Origin: Cristatella mucedo
Taxonomy: Eukaryota; Bryozoa; Phylactolaemata; Cristatellidae
Length of the DNA stretch: 64,000 nucleotides
Direction of reading: 5' to 3'
Assembly (NCBI GenBank): GCA_009760855.2
Contig: WPIO01000031.1
Coordinates: 765,001-829,000, forward strand
Within the stretch, counting starts at the first letter, position 1. Each line of letters starts with the position of its first letter. Positions 1 to 40,168 of this stretch are shown here, one piece after another. The position numbers and the translations under genes were made by a program. The notes under the pieces were generated by a model. That model had not been told where the DNA came from. It made no database searches and saw nothing but the letters and a program-made list of their open reading frames with translations.

Positions 1-58
1 TTGAGTTCTCTGAGGGTGCTTGATCAAATGTACTAATAATATTATTATTATTATTATC
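1..58 (+). mobile_element. LINE 3' terminus (truncated by window edge)
   Basis: The first bases carry the motif GAGTTCTCTGAGGGTGCTT followed by an ATT-repeat tail. The same motif and tail end the larger reverse-transcriptase-bearing copy at 61739-62592 and the copy at 63870-63992. This is therefore the 3' end of a plus-strand copy that begins outside the window. Confidence 0.75.
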
Positions 59-599
59 CCAAAAATTGGGCAAACAAGCTCCCAGTCCCCATCCTTCTCA
101 GGGGGATTATCAATCATCAGGAGCAAGCACCAAGCCAAACATTAAAGGCATTAAAACATCAACATAACAACATTACAATCATGCATAGCAAACATAAAAA
201 CTTTAAAGAAACCCATGCTTCCCCAACCAGAAAGGCATTGAATGATCTAAAGAGAGACCGTGGCCTTAAAAAAGGCGAATGCCAAGCTCCTGATATTTAG
301 GCTCAATGAGTGGAAATCGTTATTGGCTGTGCTTCTGCGACCACGTGGCCGATCTATTCGAGGCCATATGAATTGCCTGTAACCCACGTGAATGGTGCTT
401 ATTCATAGACCGTTAATCCTGGAGCCTCAAAGCCGTGCATTCCAGCCTTCAGCTGGACGCATAAATCAGCTAGCAGGCTAAGCTGACGGCAAGTGAATGT
501 CAGCCATAGCTCTACCTCTTGCACACTAACTTTTCTCCTGCCTCTTGCTCTTAGCCGGATGCACCATTCTCTGCCTGCCGCTCTGCCTGATCTGACATC

Positions 600-600
600 G

Positions 601-642
<42 letters not shown>

Positions 643-860
643 TCTCTAACTTTCTGTATTGAGTCGTTGGCATCAAATCATGATACCTTGCTGGTACTGT
701 GTTATTCATCCGACTTCCTTCCTAACATACCCCTCTCTTCCTATAGCATACTATGTGCACCTCAAAGAGAACTACACCAGTGTCAACATGTTGCTGAGTG
801 CCTTGAAGTAAGGCGACTGTGGCTAGGAGTTAATTGGGAACTTCACAATATATGTATATG

Positions 861-918
<58 letters not shown>
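600..918. repeat. Microsatellites (CT)n, (TA)n, (GT)n
   Basis: A (CT)n run lies at about 600-647, a (TA)n run at about 861-904, and a (GT)n run at about 905-918. The last joins directly onto the interspersed repeat at 919-1100. Reading frames here encode only Ser-Leu or Ile-Tyr repeats and are not genes. Confidence 0.95.
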
Positions 919-1100
919 ATCTCCGTCTGTAACTCCACAAAGCCATAAAGACTACGTGGGTGTTATGCAGGAGAGGTTTTTTATAGCTCACATAAGCGGC
1001 TTTCGGTACGCATTCGGTAGCCAACAGACTTCGTCTCACGAAACAAAGAGAAAGTGGTAAGCATAGCAGTCAGGAGAGCAGTTGAGGTAGTGAGTAGACA
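919..1100 (-). repeat. Interspersed repeat family R3, copy 1
   Basis: This roughly 180-bp unit contains 'CGGTACGCATTCGGTAGCC' and 'ACTCCACAAAGCC'. Related copies lie at 25690-25870 (+), 47447-47565 (+), 50545-50690 (+), 53195-53480 (-) and, partially, 56766-56865 (-). It encodes nothing recognisable. The TATA/GT microsatellite abuts one end. Confidence 0.7.
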
Positions 1101-1376
1101 ACGGTGTCATTCCTGATAGGCCTCCATGGCGATTTCACGAAGTTTTCTTTTTTTTTTGCATATAAGCTGGAACACCAAGGCACACTATCACAAAAGGGAC
1201 AGGCCAAAATAGCAGATCGCAGGGAAGATCAGTATCAAGTAGGAGCTGCCGTTTGACCATCGCGAGGTGCTGATGTAACCACTGCACATCAAGTTAGACC
1301 TCATCAGGCAATTTCTCATGGCTCTAGACAACTAGTCAGCAGCTTTCAACTACTTACACAAGATGTTTTGTCACAG

Positions 1377-1658
1377 ATGTCAGACAAGCAAAGGTTAAAG
1401 CTCGCCGGACCACACGGATAAAGACGATCTTGAAGAGTGGCGAATTCGCCAAAAAGCTGAACATGACGAAGACAGCGGCTTTGAACAGTTGTGTTGCAGT
1501 GATTCGTGCCTTTCTGGGCAACCACGAGGCTGTAAACTATGAGCAGCTGGTTCTGGCTCTCATAAAGAACTGTGCCAAAATAGGATTAAGATTCTCCCTC
1601 CTTGATGCTCGTCATGATAAATCCAAGGACAACACGGGAGGTTACTCAGAGGAGCAAG
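1377..1658 (+). CDS. Possible orphan exon, unrecognised protein
   Basis: An open frame of 93 codons is bordered by an acceptor-like TTTTGTCACAG at 1366-1376 and a strong donor CAAG|GTGAGT at 1659. Phase is 2 nt in and 1 nt out. The peptide is basic at first, then alternates hydrophobic and polar residues ('VNYEQLVLALIKNCAKIG'), and ends in a charged stretch. I recognise no family and see no matching exons nearby. It could be a piece of a gene starting left of the window, a transposon fragment, or a chance open frame. Another frame is also open over its first third, which lowers confidence. Confidence 0.3.
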
Positions 1659-3286
1659 GTGAGTGATTTCTGGAAGATTTAGTGGACTTTGAACGTCGTT
1701 ACCAAGGAAAGTATAATTAAAATGTTATGGACACAGAACCATGTTTGGAGGCTCCTTCGAGAAAACGCTTTGCTGTATAGCCACACACCTAGAACATCCA
1801 TGCGTTTCTGAACCCTTTTGATATGACTTGAGAATGAATGCGTGTTAATTTGGATTCATTTGCTACTCTTTCTGACTAAATGTGAACCTCAAGGTGCGAA
1901 TATGCCAATTTTCATATAGGAAGTATTTTTGATTTTAAGTTAATCACTGTCCTGGTCACAGGAGCAAAGTTTGCAGGGAATAATAGTATATTTCTAGTAC
2001 TGCTGTGGCGTAGCAAATAGCAAATACAATTCACTGCTCTGGGACAAAAATTACAAGCCACATAGTGTGTAACCTCTTTCTCGGATGTTGTTGCTTTCTC
2101 TGCCGAGGGAACCTGATCGCTCCTCTCCTCCTTCTTTTCATTCGTCCTGCATTCACTCACTCTCTCTCTCGACTGCTTCTCGTCTTACTGAGTCTTACTG
2201 AGGTGAATATGCTGAGGCCTCAATGATCGATGATGCCCTGGCGCTGGGATGATCGGCAGGTTATCATCGGGTTGCTCAATGGGTTGAGGGAACAATGGGT
2301 TGCTCAATGGGTTGAGGGACTCAATGGGTTGATGGACTGAACTACAATGACCCGTGTCTATTCACCGATCTCGGAAATGAGCCGGTTCTTTGGCATGAAG
2401 GTAACCAGCATGCCATGAACGGTGGCTATGACCCAGTGTGAGGAGCCCTCCCCCTGCCGGTTAACTCGTCTGGAAGTTGGCAATGCACGAGCCCAGTGAG
2501 AATCGCTAACCAGCCAGCTTATATTTGTTGCCTATGATCTGTTATGAATTCCTCAACATTGTGCAATCTCTCGGTATTCGGGGTGCTGTCAGCTGAAGCT
2601 GGCACCTTTCTGCACTACCTTTCTGTACACTTGCGCGAGCGTCTCAGTCAGCATGAAAGTCAATCCGAGCTTGCTCGAACCTGTCTTACAAAATAACCAT
2701 TTCCTCCATAAAATTTATTTACCATCTTAAATGGGCAGGTGTTCTCGGTTGGTAGTGTGGCATCTGCCTGCCCAGATCTGCCGGAGTCGGGGTCGATACG
2801 TGATGCACGGATTTGCCAATTTGCTTACTGACTCGGTTGGCTGGTTGCGTAAGTCTGGTCTGAATGCTTACTGAATTGCCTGCTCCTTGGGACGTGCTGA
2901 AATCGCAATGCCTACCTTTGCTCAGTGCATCCTTCCTGCTGTTTGTCCTTCTGGCCAGCTGTTTTCCTCAGACTAGGGCGAGTCTGGCCGGCCGCGGACA
3001 CCCTCACGTTGGAATGCCCTGGCACTGTCGTCTTGCCGTCGTCGTTATTGGCGACACCGTATAGTGCATGCTGGGTTGTTGCCACTATTTCTGCCGTTGT
3101 GGAGCCATTCGCTGTTTGATTAGCACGTGCTTCGTCTGCTTTGCTACGTCCCCTGCAAATGGGAGAGCTGCTCGCAAGGAGTCGAATCGAATGCTCGGAT
3201 CACGTTGCAGGCGAAACGCCGAGCTCCGAAAAGAGGAAACCGGAAGAGCTCTCTCAGCTCCTCGTGAGAGCAATGAGCAGCCACTA
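1659..3286. other. Spacer upstream of the ATP10-like gene
   Basis: No supported gene. A short tandem 'CAATGGGTTGAGGGA'-like repeat lies at about 2277-2338. A weak tRNA-like stretch lies near 2745-2815. The ATP10-like reading frame is already open from 3068, so the promoter and 5' UTR probably lie in 2800-3200, but no TATA box is evident. Confidence 0.5.
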
Positions 3287-32127
<28,841 letters not shown>

Positions 32128-32161
32128 CCCCAGCGGAGAGCGTGACCCTAGCCTTGTGCCC

Positions 32162-32163
<2 letters not shown>

Positions 32164-32225
<62 letters not shown>
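32164..32225. repeat. (CT)n in the probable 3' UTR of the ATP10-like gene
   Basis: About 60 nt of CT repeat begin 37 nt after the stop codon (32125-32127). Confidence 0.95.
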
Positions 32226-32228
<3 letters not shown>

Positions 32229-32548
32229 TTACGCAGTGGCTACCGGTGTCATGCCTAAAGAGGCATATTCTGTTAGTGCAATACAGGAAAACGCACTGTC
32301 GAAAACTAGCCAGCATGCGTGGAAATCACTTAAAGCGTTTTGATCGTTTATTTACTAATGCCTAAACATGTAAGGTGGTCAAGAAGTCTACCAGAAGAAG
32401 TCCTGCTTTGCAGCCCTTGCAGCAACTGCTCGGTCTGTACACAGTTCCCCACCCACAATGGTATACTTGTCACCGGCTTCGGTCTTCCGGCTTGCATAGT
32501 CTCGTGTCCAGTGTTTGCATCTGGCGAGGATGCAACATGAGTGAAGCC

Positions 32549-32554
32549 AATAAA
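32549..32554 (+). terminator. Poly(A) signal candidate for the ATP10-like gene
   Basis: AATAAA lies about 420 nt after the stop, with TG-rich sequence within 30 nt. It is the best-placed signal I see. Confidence 0.55.
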
Positions 32555-34398
32555 CCTGTCTTGTCAGCAATCAATGGTGGCCAATGAACTCGTCCTGTCT
32601 GCAGAGCTGTCTTGTGCGCACCTGTACGGTATCGTAGCCACTCCACCGGTCCGGATGCACGCTCGTGTCCATCCGTGCAGCGCGTGGGAGCGGTTGCGTC
32701 GCCTCCACGTGTGAGGGTGAGACCTCCTCTCACCTCACCCAGTGACTGTTTCAGAACGACGGCTATCTACGTGACTTCACTCTATAGGAAAAGTAAGATG
32801 CTCTGTAAGTGTGGCACATCCGGATAACCCTTGGCAAGCATCCGGCAGGCAGCCATTGCACGCTTTGCCACTTGCGTTCGCGTGCTTTACACTAGTTCCT
32901 GCTTGAAGCCAGCGCACGCTGCAGCAGCTAGCCACTCGGGCATAAACTTGTCAGCTCTGACGTCTGCTCGTTACGTTGCTGCCCAATCATGCACGATCTG
33001 TGCTCAATCGATCTGTGCTGACTCGCCGGCAACAACACAATGTGAGCCGGACGGTGGTGGCTGCTGCCTCCTGCTCCATGCTGCTAACTTAGCCGTGGGT
33101 AGGCTTTGGTCCACGGCCTCTCGTGATTGTGGGAGCTCTTTATGCTAGCGACGACTCGCAAGTGGATGTCTGTGCTGGTCGCTTTGGTGGCCCCTGCTCG
33201 AAGCGCTCTGGCACTGCCATCTATCGAAGGTGCACCAGCAGGCCAAGCAGGTTTTTTTGTGCCGAGCTGCATGCAGGGCGCTTTGTCGATTCACGAACTA
33301 CTTTACAGCATGGCGACGACCCTGATCAAGTGGAACATGGTGCTGGCACTACTTTGGAACAGACCAGGGCGGCACATCGATACTAGTCTCATGAAAAACC
33401 CGGAGGTGGCGACGAAGGTTTAGCATCTTTTGTTAGCATGCTACACGCGATTAATTTGTAGCAACTCTGAACGAGTTTTGCTTGGTCCGATGAATTGTGT
33501 ATTGCAGTCGGCCATCTTGTACATCAGCTGTGTGTAGCTGTTATCGAATCGGGTCGATTCTTGTCATGCACGTGCTGCACAGGCATTGCTGCCTCACTGC
33601 TGCCCTCACCCAGTGCAGACCTGAGACAGATAAAGTAGACCGTGAAGTCAATCGCTTTGCTGGATTCAAGTGCTGCTCCGCCATATCGTAGTATAATATT
33701 GTAAAAGATTGCCGAAACTCTCCCCCCCCCCCGACAGTCCGAGAAGTCGACAGCAGAGGTGTCGGCTACGTTGATTATTTTCGATTTACGCTTTAGTTCT
33801 TTTCATGTGACCGGAACGTGCTAGACGACTCGAGGCAGAGACTCGAATAGATTGTCTTCCATCGCATTTGCTTGTTGTCTTCCATCGCATTTGCTTGTTA
33901 GCGTGCAATAAAACAAAATCGTCAAAGATTTGAAAAAAGCAAATTATTTTGAGCATGAGTAACACTGGGCCTGACGCTATTCAAAATGATGCATGAAACG
34001 GATGAGACTGTAGAAACAAAAAATCACCCGTATCCCAAAATTGCCTATCAAAAATCACCCTAGGGTTTTCTGAACAAGAAATTAAAGATTCAGTTACAGA
34101 GGACTGGGCTGGGGCCGATGCACATGACGGTCCGCCGGCCCATAGCTTCATCGTGCCTGCTCAGCCGCTGCACGTTGCTCCAGGCTAGCATAGCTGCTGC
34201 ATTACTCCTACGATGCTCTACATACTCCTTATGGGAGCAGTCATCGTGGCACAGGCAGCTAATGCTTGCCGACTGCCTATTCTTCTTTCGTACAAGTGAT
34301 GTCCTGCAGCTTGTGACACTTAGCGAAACCACTGCGGGCGTAGACTATTCGTTAAGGAGCTTTGTGCAGGCACACAGCTAGAGATCGCCGGCAAGTGG

Positions 34399-34404
34399 TT
34401 TATT
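34399..34404 (-). terminator. Poly(A) signal candidate for calnexin
   Basis: TTTATT on the plus strand reads AATAAA on the minus strand, about 280 nt downstream of the calnexin stop (34682-34684). Confidence 0.6.
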
Positions 34405-34681
34405 GGGTGGCATGAAAAAAGCTGCCCCTGCGGCTTTACAAGCACTTCTTCTTATCAAGAAAAAGGGTATGCACACACACTTCTGCTGCTGCCTGAGCCA
34501 GCAAAAATGCAAGCAGCGCAACCGTACACCGTCTGTACATTTACTCGCGAGTGGAACTGAATAAGAACATGCTAAACATGCAAACATTACACAGAGAATA
34601 TATATAATGGAAATTATTCACGGCCATTTCATCATGTACAGCGAAGGCGAGCTGCCGGCGCACGTGGCGAGTAGACTTTTT

Positions 34682-34718
34682 TTAAGTGTCCTTTCGTGGC
34701 TTGCGTCGAGCCGATCGC
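34682..34718 (-). CDS. CANX: Calnexin terminal exon with basic ER-retention tail
   Basis: A 37-nt coding exon with acceptor TTTGTAG at 34719-34725. It joins in phase to the AG|GTAGCA donor after 35142 and adds 11 residues plus TAA. Without the splice the previous exon would stop at TAG (35138-35140), which overlaps that donor. Similarity of the joined tail to the conserved calnexin C-terminus supports splicing. Confidence 0.82.
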
Positions 34719-37700
34719 CTACAAACGAGAACCCTTCTTTCTCTCTCTGGCTCGATTTTGCGCAGCTGCCAGCAGAGACCCGAACCACCGGCGATGACAG
34801 ATCGATGGCACGAACGACCACCGCCCCGGCCGCACGAACGACCCCGAGTGGCAGTGGCGGCTGCCGCTCGGAGCGATGGGCGGCATACACTCAGAGCCGC
34901 AAGGCCGAGACGGACTAGTCTGTCGCACGGCAGCAGGCCACGGCCCTCCCTCCTCCCTGATGCTCCCCTTCCTTCTCGTCCGCCTACTCGCCCCGAGCTC
35001 ACTACAAGCGAGGCTGCTGCAGTGGGTGGAGACGACGACCGCTCGGGAACTGCTCTGCTAGTCTCGCTGCCTCGGTTGCAGAGCCGATACGCTGAGGCCA
35101 GCAGCAGCAGCAGCCCCGGACAAGCGAGCGAAAGCTGCTACCTGAGCGGCGACTGGCTATCTTCTCCAGTCGAAGACTCGCCTCCCTTGTTCTTGGCATC
35201 GTCGTCGCTTGATTCCTGCAACAGCCGAGTAGAGAAAATAGTATGAGTCATCACGGTGAGACAGCAGACGACACCCTGTGCAAGAAGGTTGTGGACCAGA
35301 ACACGAACAAGCAGTATGGGGGCCACGCGGTTTACTGCAGCTTCGCCCATCGTCTGCAGAGCACTTTTAGTCGCTGCAGCAGCAGCAATGTGCTCGAAAC
35401 GTCGAGTACGTCTAGGTGACAGCCGTGCAGCACAGCAGCCGCAAGCTCACGGACTAAGCGGGTTTTTCTTCTGAACCACTGGGACATAAGCTTACCAACC
35501 AACTACGCAGCTAGCATTAACACACTTTGAGAACACTGGCGATAGGGTGCAAGTAGCTTAAGAGGGGATCAGTGCGATTTGACACTATAGAGTGAAGCAG
35601 AAATAGTCACACACTTTGGTATATTATGACTGCTCATTTCGTCTCCGACTGCTGCCTACCGTGAGTAAATAGGCTGTCGACGAGACAGAGACAAAGAGAT
35701 AGAGAGGCAGAGAGAGAGAGAGAGAGCAACGGCGCAGCTTTAATTACCGAAGCAGCTGGCTTTGCTGCTGCCGACGGCTTGGCATCACCGGCTGCCTTCG
35801 GTGGCTCATCTTCCTTTTCAGAGTCAGCTCCGTCTTTCTCCTGCCCAGCGTCGTGGACGTCGTCCGGCGTCACGGCGTCGGTTTTCTTTGTCACGGCTGC
35901 TTCGTCTTTCTGCAAATTCGTTATGTGAACGTTGGCCTCGATGCAGCCAACCATCGTGTAGCCTCGCACGCGCTGATCGGTAACCGCAAACTATAGCAGC
36001 GCGAAAGTGCAGGCCGGCCACTGCCGCCTGCAATTACCTTGGATGCCGTGCAGCAGCAAGTGTAGACGATAAGCAAAATCACGATCACCGGAACGGCAGC
36101 ACAGGCGATCACCAGCCATGGCTTCTCTTCGTACGATTTCTTGATCCAGCCAACGACAGACGACTGCTGCAGAGAGGCAAACGCTCGAGGCATCACAAAC
36201 GCTGCCGCTGTTGCGGTCAATGGGAAAAGCGAACGTTACCAAGGTTACTTAGCCGACTCCCCAACGCCGCCACCATCCCCCAGCATTTTTTAAGTAATGG
36301 CACTGGCAAAACACGACCAAACTGCCAGGTAGCGGCCAGCAACGAGTCAATTTAAGAAAAAGAAGCCAGACCCACACCCATATCCTGCAACCGATGGCCC
36401 CTAGGCAGGGACAGGAGGGAGGAAGGACCAGTTTGATAAACCTAGGCCAAACACCCTTGTCTCTTGCCTGCTGCGGCTACCAAAAAGACCGTGGGGACGG
36501 AACGATCGATCGAGCGAGATGTACGAGCGATCGAGCGAGCGAGATGAGTCTCTAAGGCCCTGCTGGGCAAAAGAGGGCAGGACCGTTGCAGGCAGCCCGA
36601 CCTGCCCCAGCCTCTCAGCAGCCATGGTGACTGGGAGCTTCTATGGCAACTTCTCAGGCTCTTTCCCAACCGGAAGGATGTGAGAAAAAGAGTTTTGATG
36701 CTGCTGCTCTTGCCGATTTGGCTGTGCTGCGCCGCCGCCGCTGCACGCTCGTGCCGACTCGCCTACACACAAATAGCCGCGAACGTACTCATTCGTCCCT
36801 AGAGAAAAAAAGGAAATGAAACAGCAAAGCCGAAACTCACCGCCTCAGTGGCCGCCTTGCTCGCGAGCTCAACGTCGCGCTTGATGTACCAGCCGGTCTC
36901 TGCCCACGAGTCCGCCACGGCACCGCTGTCGGTTACTAAGAAGTTGTCGAAGAGCACGCCGTCGGTCATCGACCAGAGCTCCAGGCCAACGGCAGCCTAC
37001 AATCGCAGTGGCCGGCACCTCGAAAGCAGTGGCCCACTTCAAGCGATCCAGCGCCTTACGACGAGCGGCTACAATGGGCACCCGAACAGTCGCCGCCACC
37101 GCCTCGGCTGCCACTACTCACGATAGGTGCGAGTCCGCTGAATGGCGCCTTGTCCTCGAAGAACTCGGGGTTGGCTATACGGCGGGCCTTCCACGTGCCC
37201 TAAAGCGGACAGCGACGGTCAGCACGACACTCGCAACGAGCTTTTCAACGACACGCGACAAAGGCATTCAGGCCTCGAGGTCAAGGCTCGGCACGAGGTA
37301 GCCACAGCAGGGCGGGACGGCGTACCTTGTAGCTGGGATTGTCAATCATGGGAGCCCTCCACTTGCCCTTGTACTTGGGGTTGGGTATCTGAGGAGCCGT
37401 CCACGGACCGCAGCCGGCGGCCGACGAGCACTTGGGATTCGACACCAGAGGTGCCTCCCAATCGCCGTCCATGTCATTGTCCCAGTCGTCTGGCTTGGTG
37501 GCAGTCGGGTCCGGAATCATGGCCGCCTCGTCCTCCAGCCAGTCGCTGGGCTTCACCGCGCTCTCGTCCACTATCTTCTCCGGTTCGTTCTCGTCCCAGT
37601 CGTCCGGCTTGGTGGCGTCCGGATCCGGGATCTGAGCGGAGAGCGGGCGGTGCAAACAGGTGCGAGCTATGATGAGCAGCGGTCCTCTCAAGCAAACAAG

Positions 37701-40168
37701 CGCCCACGCCTACGCGCTAAAACTATAAAGAGTAAAAAAAAAAAACTCCTGCCAAACGGTTCAGCACGATCTTCATTACAGCGCCAAGCAGCCCGGGAGC
37801 TAGGAGCGGAACGAAAGAAGCACACAGGTGAGACATGCATGGGGGAACACGCCAAGTCGTCCTGGGGGGGGGCAGCAGCAGCAGAGCTCGCGACCTCCTC
37901 AGGAGCAAGAGAGGCACGATCGGTGAGCTTGCCCATTGCAACACCAGACATGCATCGACACCACTCTCGACTAACACGAAGTAACTCTTGCCGCACGCGA
38001 CCAAAGCCAACTGCGCGAAGGCGGCGGCGCCGGATGCAGCCACGTTGGCGCCGTACCTTCTTCCTGTCGTCCCAGTCTTCCGGTTTGCTATCGCTCGGGT
38101 CGTCGATCTCGGCGGGCGGATTTATCGGCGGCTCCATGTCGTCGAGCAGCGAGCCGGCATTCACGATGCTGCCGTCCACGCGCACCTCCCACGAGTTGTC
38201 GCTGCCGAGCGTGAGGCGAAACAGGTGCGAGTTCTTGTCGTACAGCTCGGGCAGCGAGCTCGCCTTCTTCCCGTGCTTCTCGGAATACTCGCCCGTCTTC
38301 GGGTTCCGGTGACGAACGATGAAGTGAAGCTTACTGTCCGAGCCGCACTTGTCGGGACCGAACATGACGGTGTACGGAGTCTTGTCGGTGAACCGCTTCT
38401 ACGATGCGCGAAGAGAGAAACAGGGCTGTCAGCGACGCTGCCGGCGCGGCCAAGAACAACAGAGCTAAAAGACTTGAGTAGCTGAGAGTGCTCCAAGGAC
38501 CTAGGGGACACTGCCGCCGGCAGCATGCCAGCCGACAGTTAAAATACGAACGACTCACAATGCCCGAATGCAAAATTGATATCTCAGCGGCACAAATTTC
38601 GACGGCTCGTGAGCGACGGCAACGCCAGTGCTTCGACGCCTCACTTGTTGCGGCAGCGGTGGCAGGAATGCCGACCTGGCGACCGTCAGCAGCTACGGGG
38701 CGGCATGAAATGGAAACCGCACCAGCCAGCCAAGTGCCGATTACAAGGGAACTCGTCAAAAAAAACTCGTGAGACACTCGTGCATCGACTTACCAGCGAC
38801 AAAATGCAAGGCAAAAGTAAAAGAAGAGTATCGAATCTAAAAATCCACTAACCAAATCCTCCTCTCCGTCAGCATTCTTCGACAGAAGCTTCACATACGC
38901 GCCGCCACACTCCATTCCGTTCTGGAACTTCACTTCGTATCTAGAATCGCAAGCCACATTTCGATTGTACCGACGCCGTGCACGTCACGACGTCACAGCT
39001 TGACAAGCATGCGTTGCTTGTCAAGCTGTGTCAACGAGAATCAGAAGCAGCACCTGCCATCCCTGGGGACCGCAGATGATAACTTACTGGATTATAAAAC
39101 TCTTCGCGTCCTTAAATTCGAACGGCTTATCCAACAGCACAGCGATAGCGTGGTGCTTGGCTTTAGACTGAAACCGCCAAAAAAAAGTGACAGTTTCGTT
39201 CATGTCACGGACCGTCTCAGAGAGCCCAGACGGATGCAAATATGCCAGCAGCAGCTCAGCGCCACCGCACAACGAGCGACAGAGGAGGGTGTCTGCAGCT
39301 TGCTACTATAGCCCAGGCAGCCCCAGCATCGGCACACTCACCTTCATAACGAGGCCCACGTCTCCTTTGACACTCGCTACTGCAGCCTCCTCCACGGCCC
39401 ATTCCCCTAAAAAAGGAAAGCGGCCTTCACGTTAAGGCATGCACCGGCATCAGACTGCCAGTCCAGTGGCGGCAGCAGCTGGGCAGACAGATGGAGGTGA
39501 TGTAGCGAGGCAGCCGCTGATGCGGCCACATCGAGGCTGCAAGGCGACTGCAAGTGAACTCGTGCGCCGCCTGCCGAAAGAGGAGTCGCTTCCTACGCCC
39601 CAGGCGGAAAAGGCGTACACACCTGCATACTTGGCTATTTCTTCGTCCACACCATCCTTCTTGGCTTCGGATTTGAGCCACCTAACAGACGTCCAACAGA
39701 GTTGCAGCACAGGCGCGCGCCATCGCATCGAAACCAGTGGTGGCATGGGAGCGGCGGCGCGAGAAAGCCAGGGAGGGGCGAGTCCTGTCACCTACCTGGC
39801 CAAGCCTTTGTCGAACGTCTCCGAAAAGAAAGCTTCGCCGTTCAGCTGCGGAGCAGTGTAGAGCACCTGAGCGAAAGCGAGGCGATCGAAAAAGTGCCGC
39901 CAACCAGCCACCGCTGCCGGCTGACGCTCTCCAGGCACGATCAGAAATGGGTGTGCTAGGGCGCGACCAGACGCCAGTGCCGACTCACCTCTTTCACCGC
40001 CACTCGGAGATCTTCTCCCGCAGCGGCATTAGCGCCATCTTCGACGTCCACGCTGTCGCCTCCAGCGTCCACTCCGTCCACGTCGATCTCGTCGTCATCA
40101 GCAGCTAGCACGCTGTCGAAGGCGGCGGCAAGCAGCACCCCAAGCAGCAACAGCAGGGCCGACCTCAT
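34682..40168 (-). CDS. CANX: Calnexin, ER lectin chaperone, 14 exons
   Basis: Exons in coding order: 40168-39989, 39866-39796, 39681-39623, 39406-39342, 39167-39088, 38940-38853, 38398-38057, 37631-37326, 37199-37122, 36996-36841, 36166-36038, 35909-35748, 35215-35142, 34718-34682. All junctions are GT..AG in phase, giving 608 residues (human about 592). Residues 1-22 are a signal peptide ('[20 protein letters not shown]'), then an acidic segment. The lectin domain carries 'KAKHHAIA', '[12 protein letters not shown]' and 'MFGPDKCG' (Cys163-Cys199 pair). The P-domain has four type-1 repeats ('[14 protein letters not shown]'-like) and four type-2 repeats ('[14 protein letters not shown]'-like), with Cys363/Cys369; four plus four distinguishes calnexin from calreticulin. 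One TM segment spans about 492-514 and is followed by CCC, a likely palmitoylation site as in vertebrates. The tail ends '[12 protein letters not shown]', like the vertebrate RKPRRE retention signal. It binds monoglucosylated glycoproteins during ER folding. Confidence 0.96.
35698..35727. repeat. Short (GA)n repeat after calnexin exon 12
   Basis: Reads (CT)n on the calnexin sense strand, starting about 21 nt after the GTAATT donor at 35747. Confidence 0.9.

Larger units (their letters stand above)
32128..34681. other. Spacer between the converging ATP10-like and calnexin genes
   Basis: This holds both 3' UTRs and no supported gene. An open frame at 33127-33423 (+) has no recognisable domain and no good splice context. 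A C10 run lies at about 33723-33732. A duplicated 'GTCTTCCATCGCATTTGCTT' lies at 33855-33900. Confidence 0.6.

Noticed and set aside
33127-33423. 99-codon open frame in the spacer between the converging genes
   Set aside because: No recognisable motif, no splice context, and an alternative frame is equally open.
34686-35246. 186-codon plus-strand frame opposite the calnexin tail
   Set aside because: It is rich in Ser/Arg/Pro and lies antisense to the calnexin terminal exons; it is best explained as a shadow.
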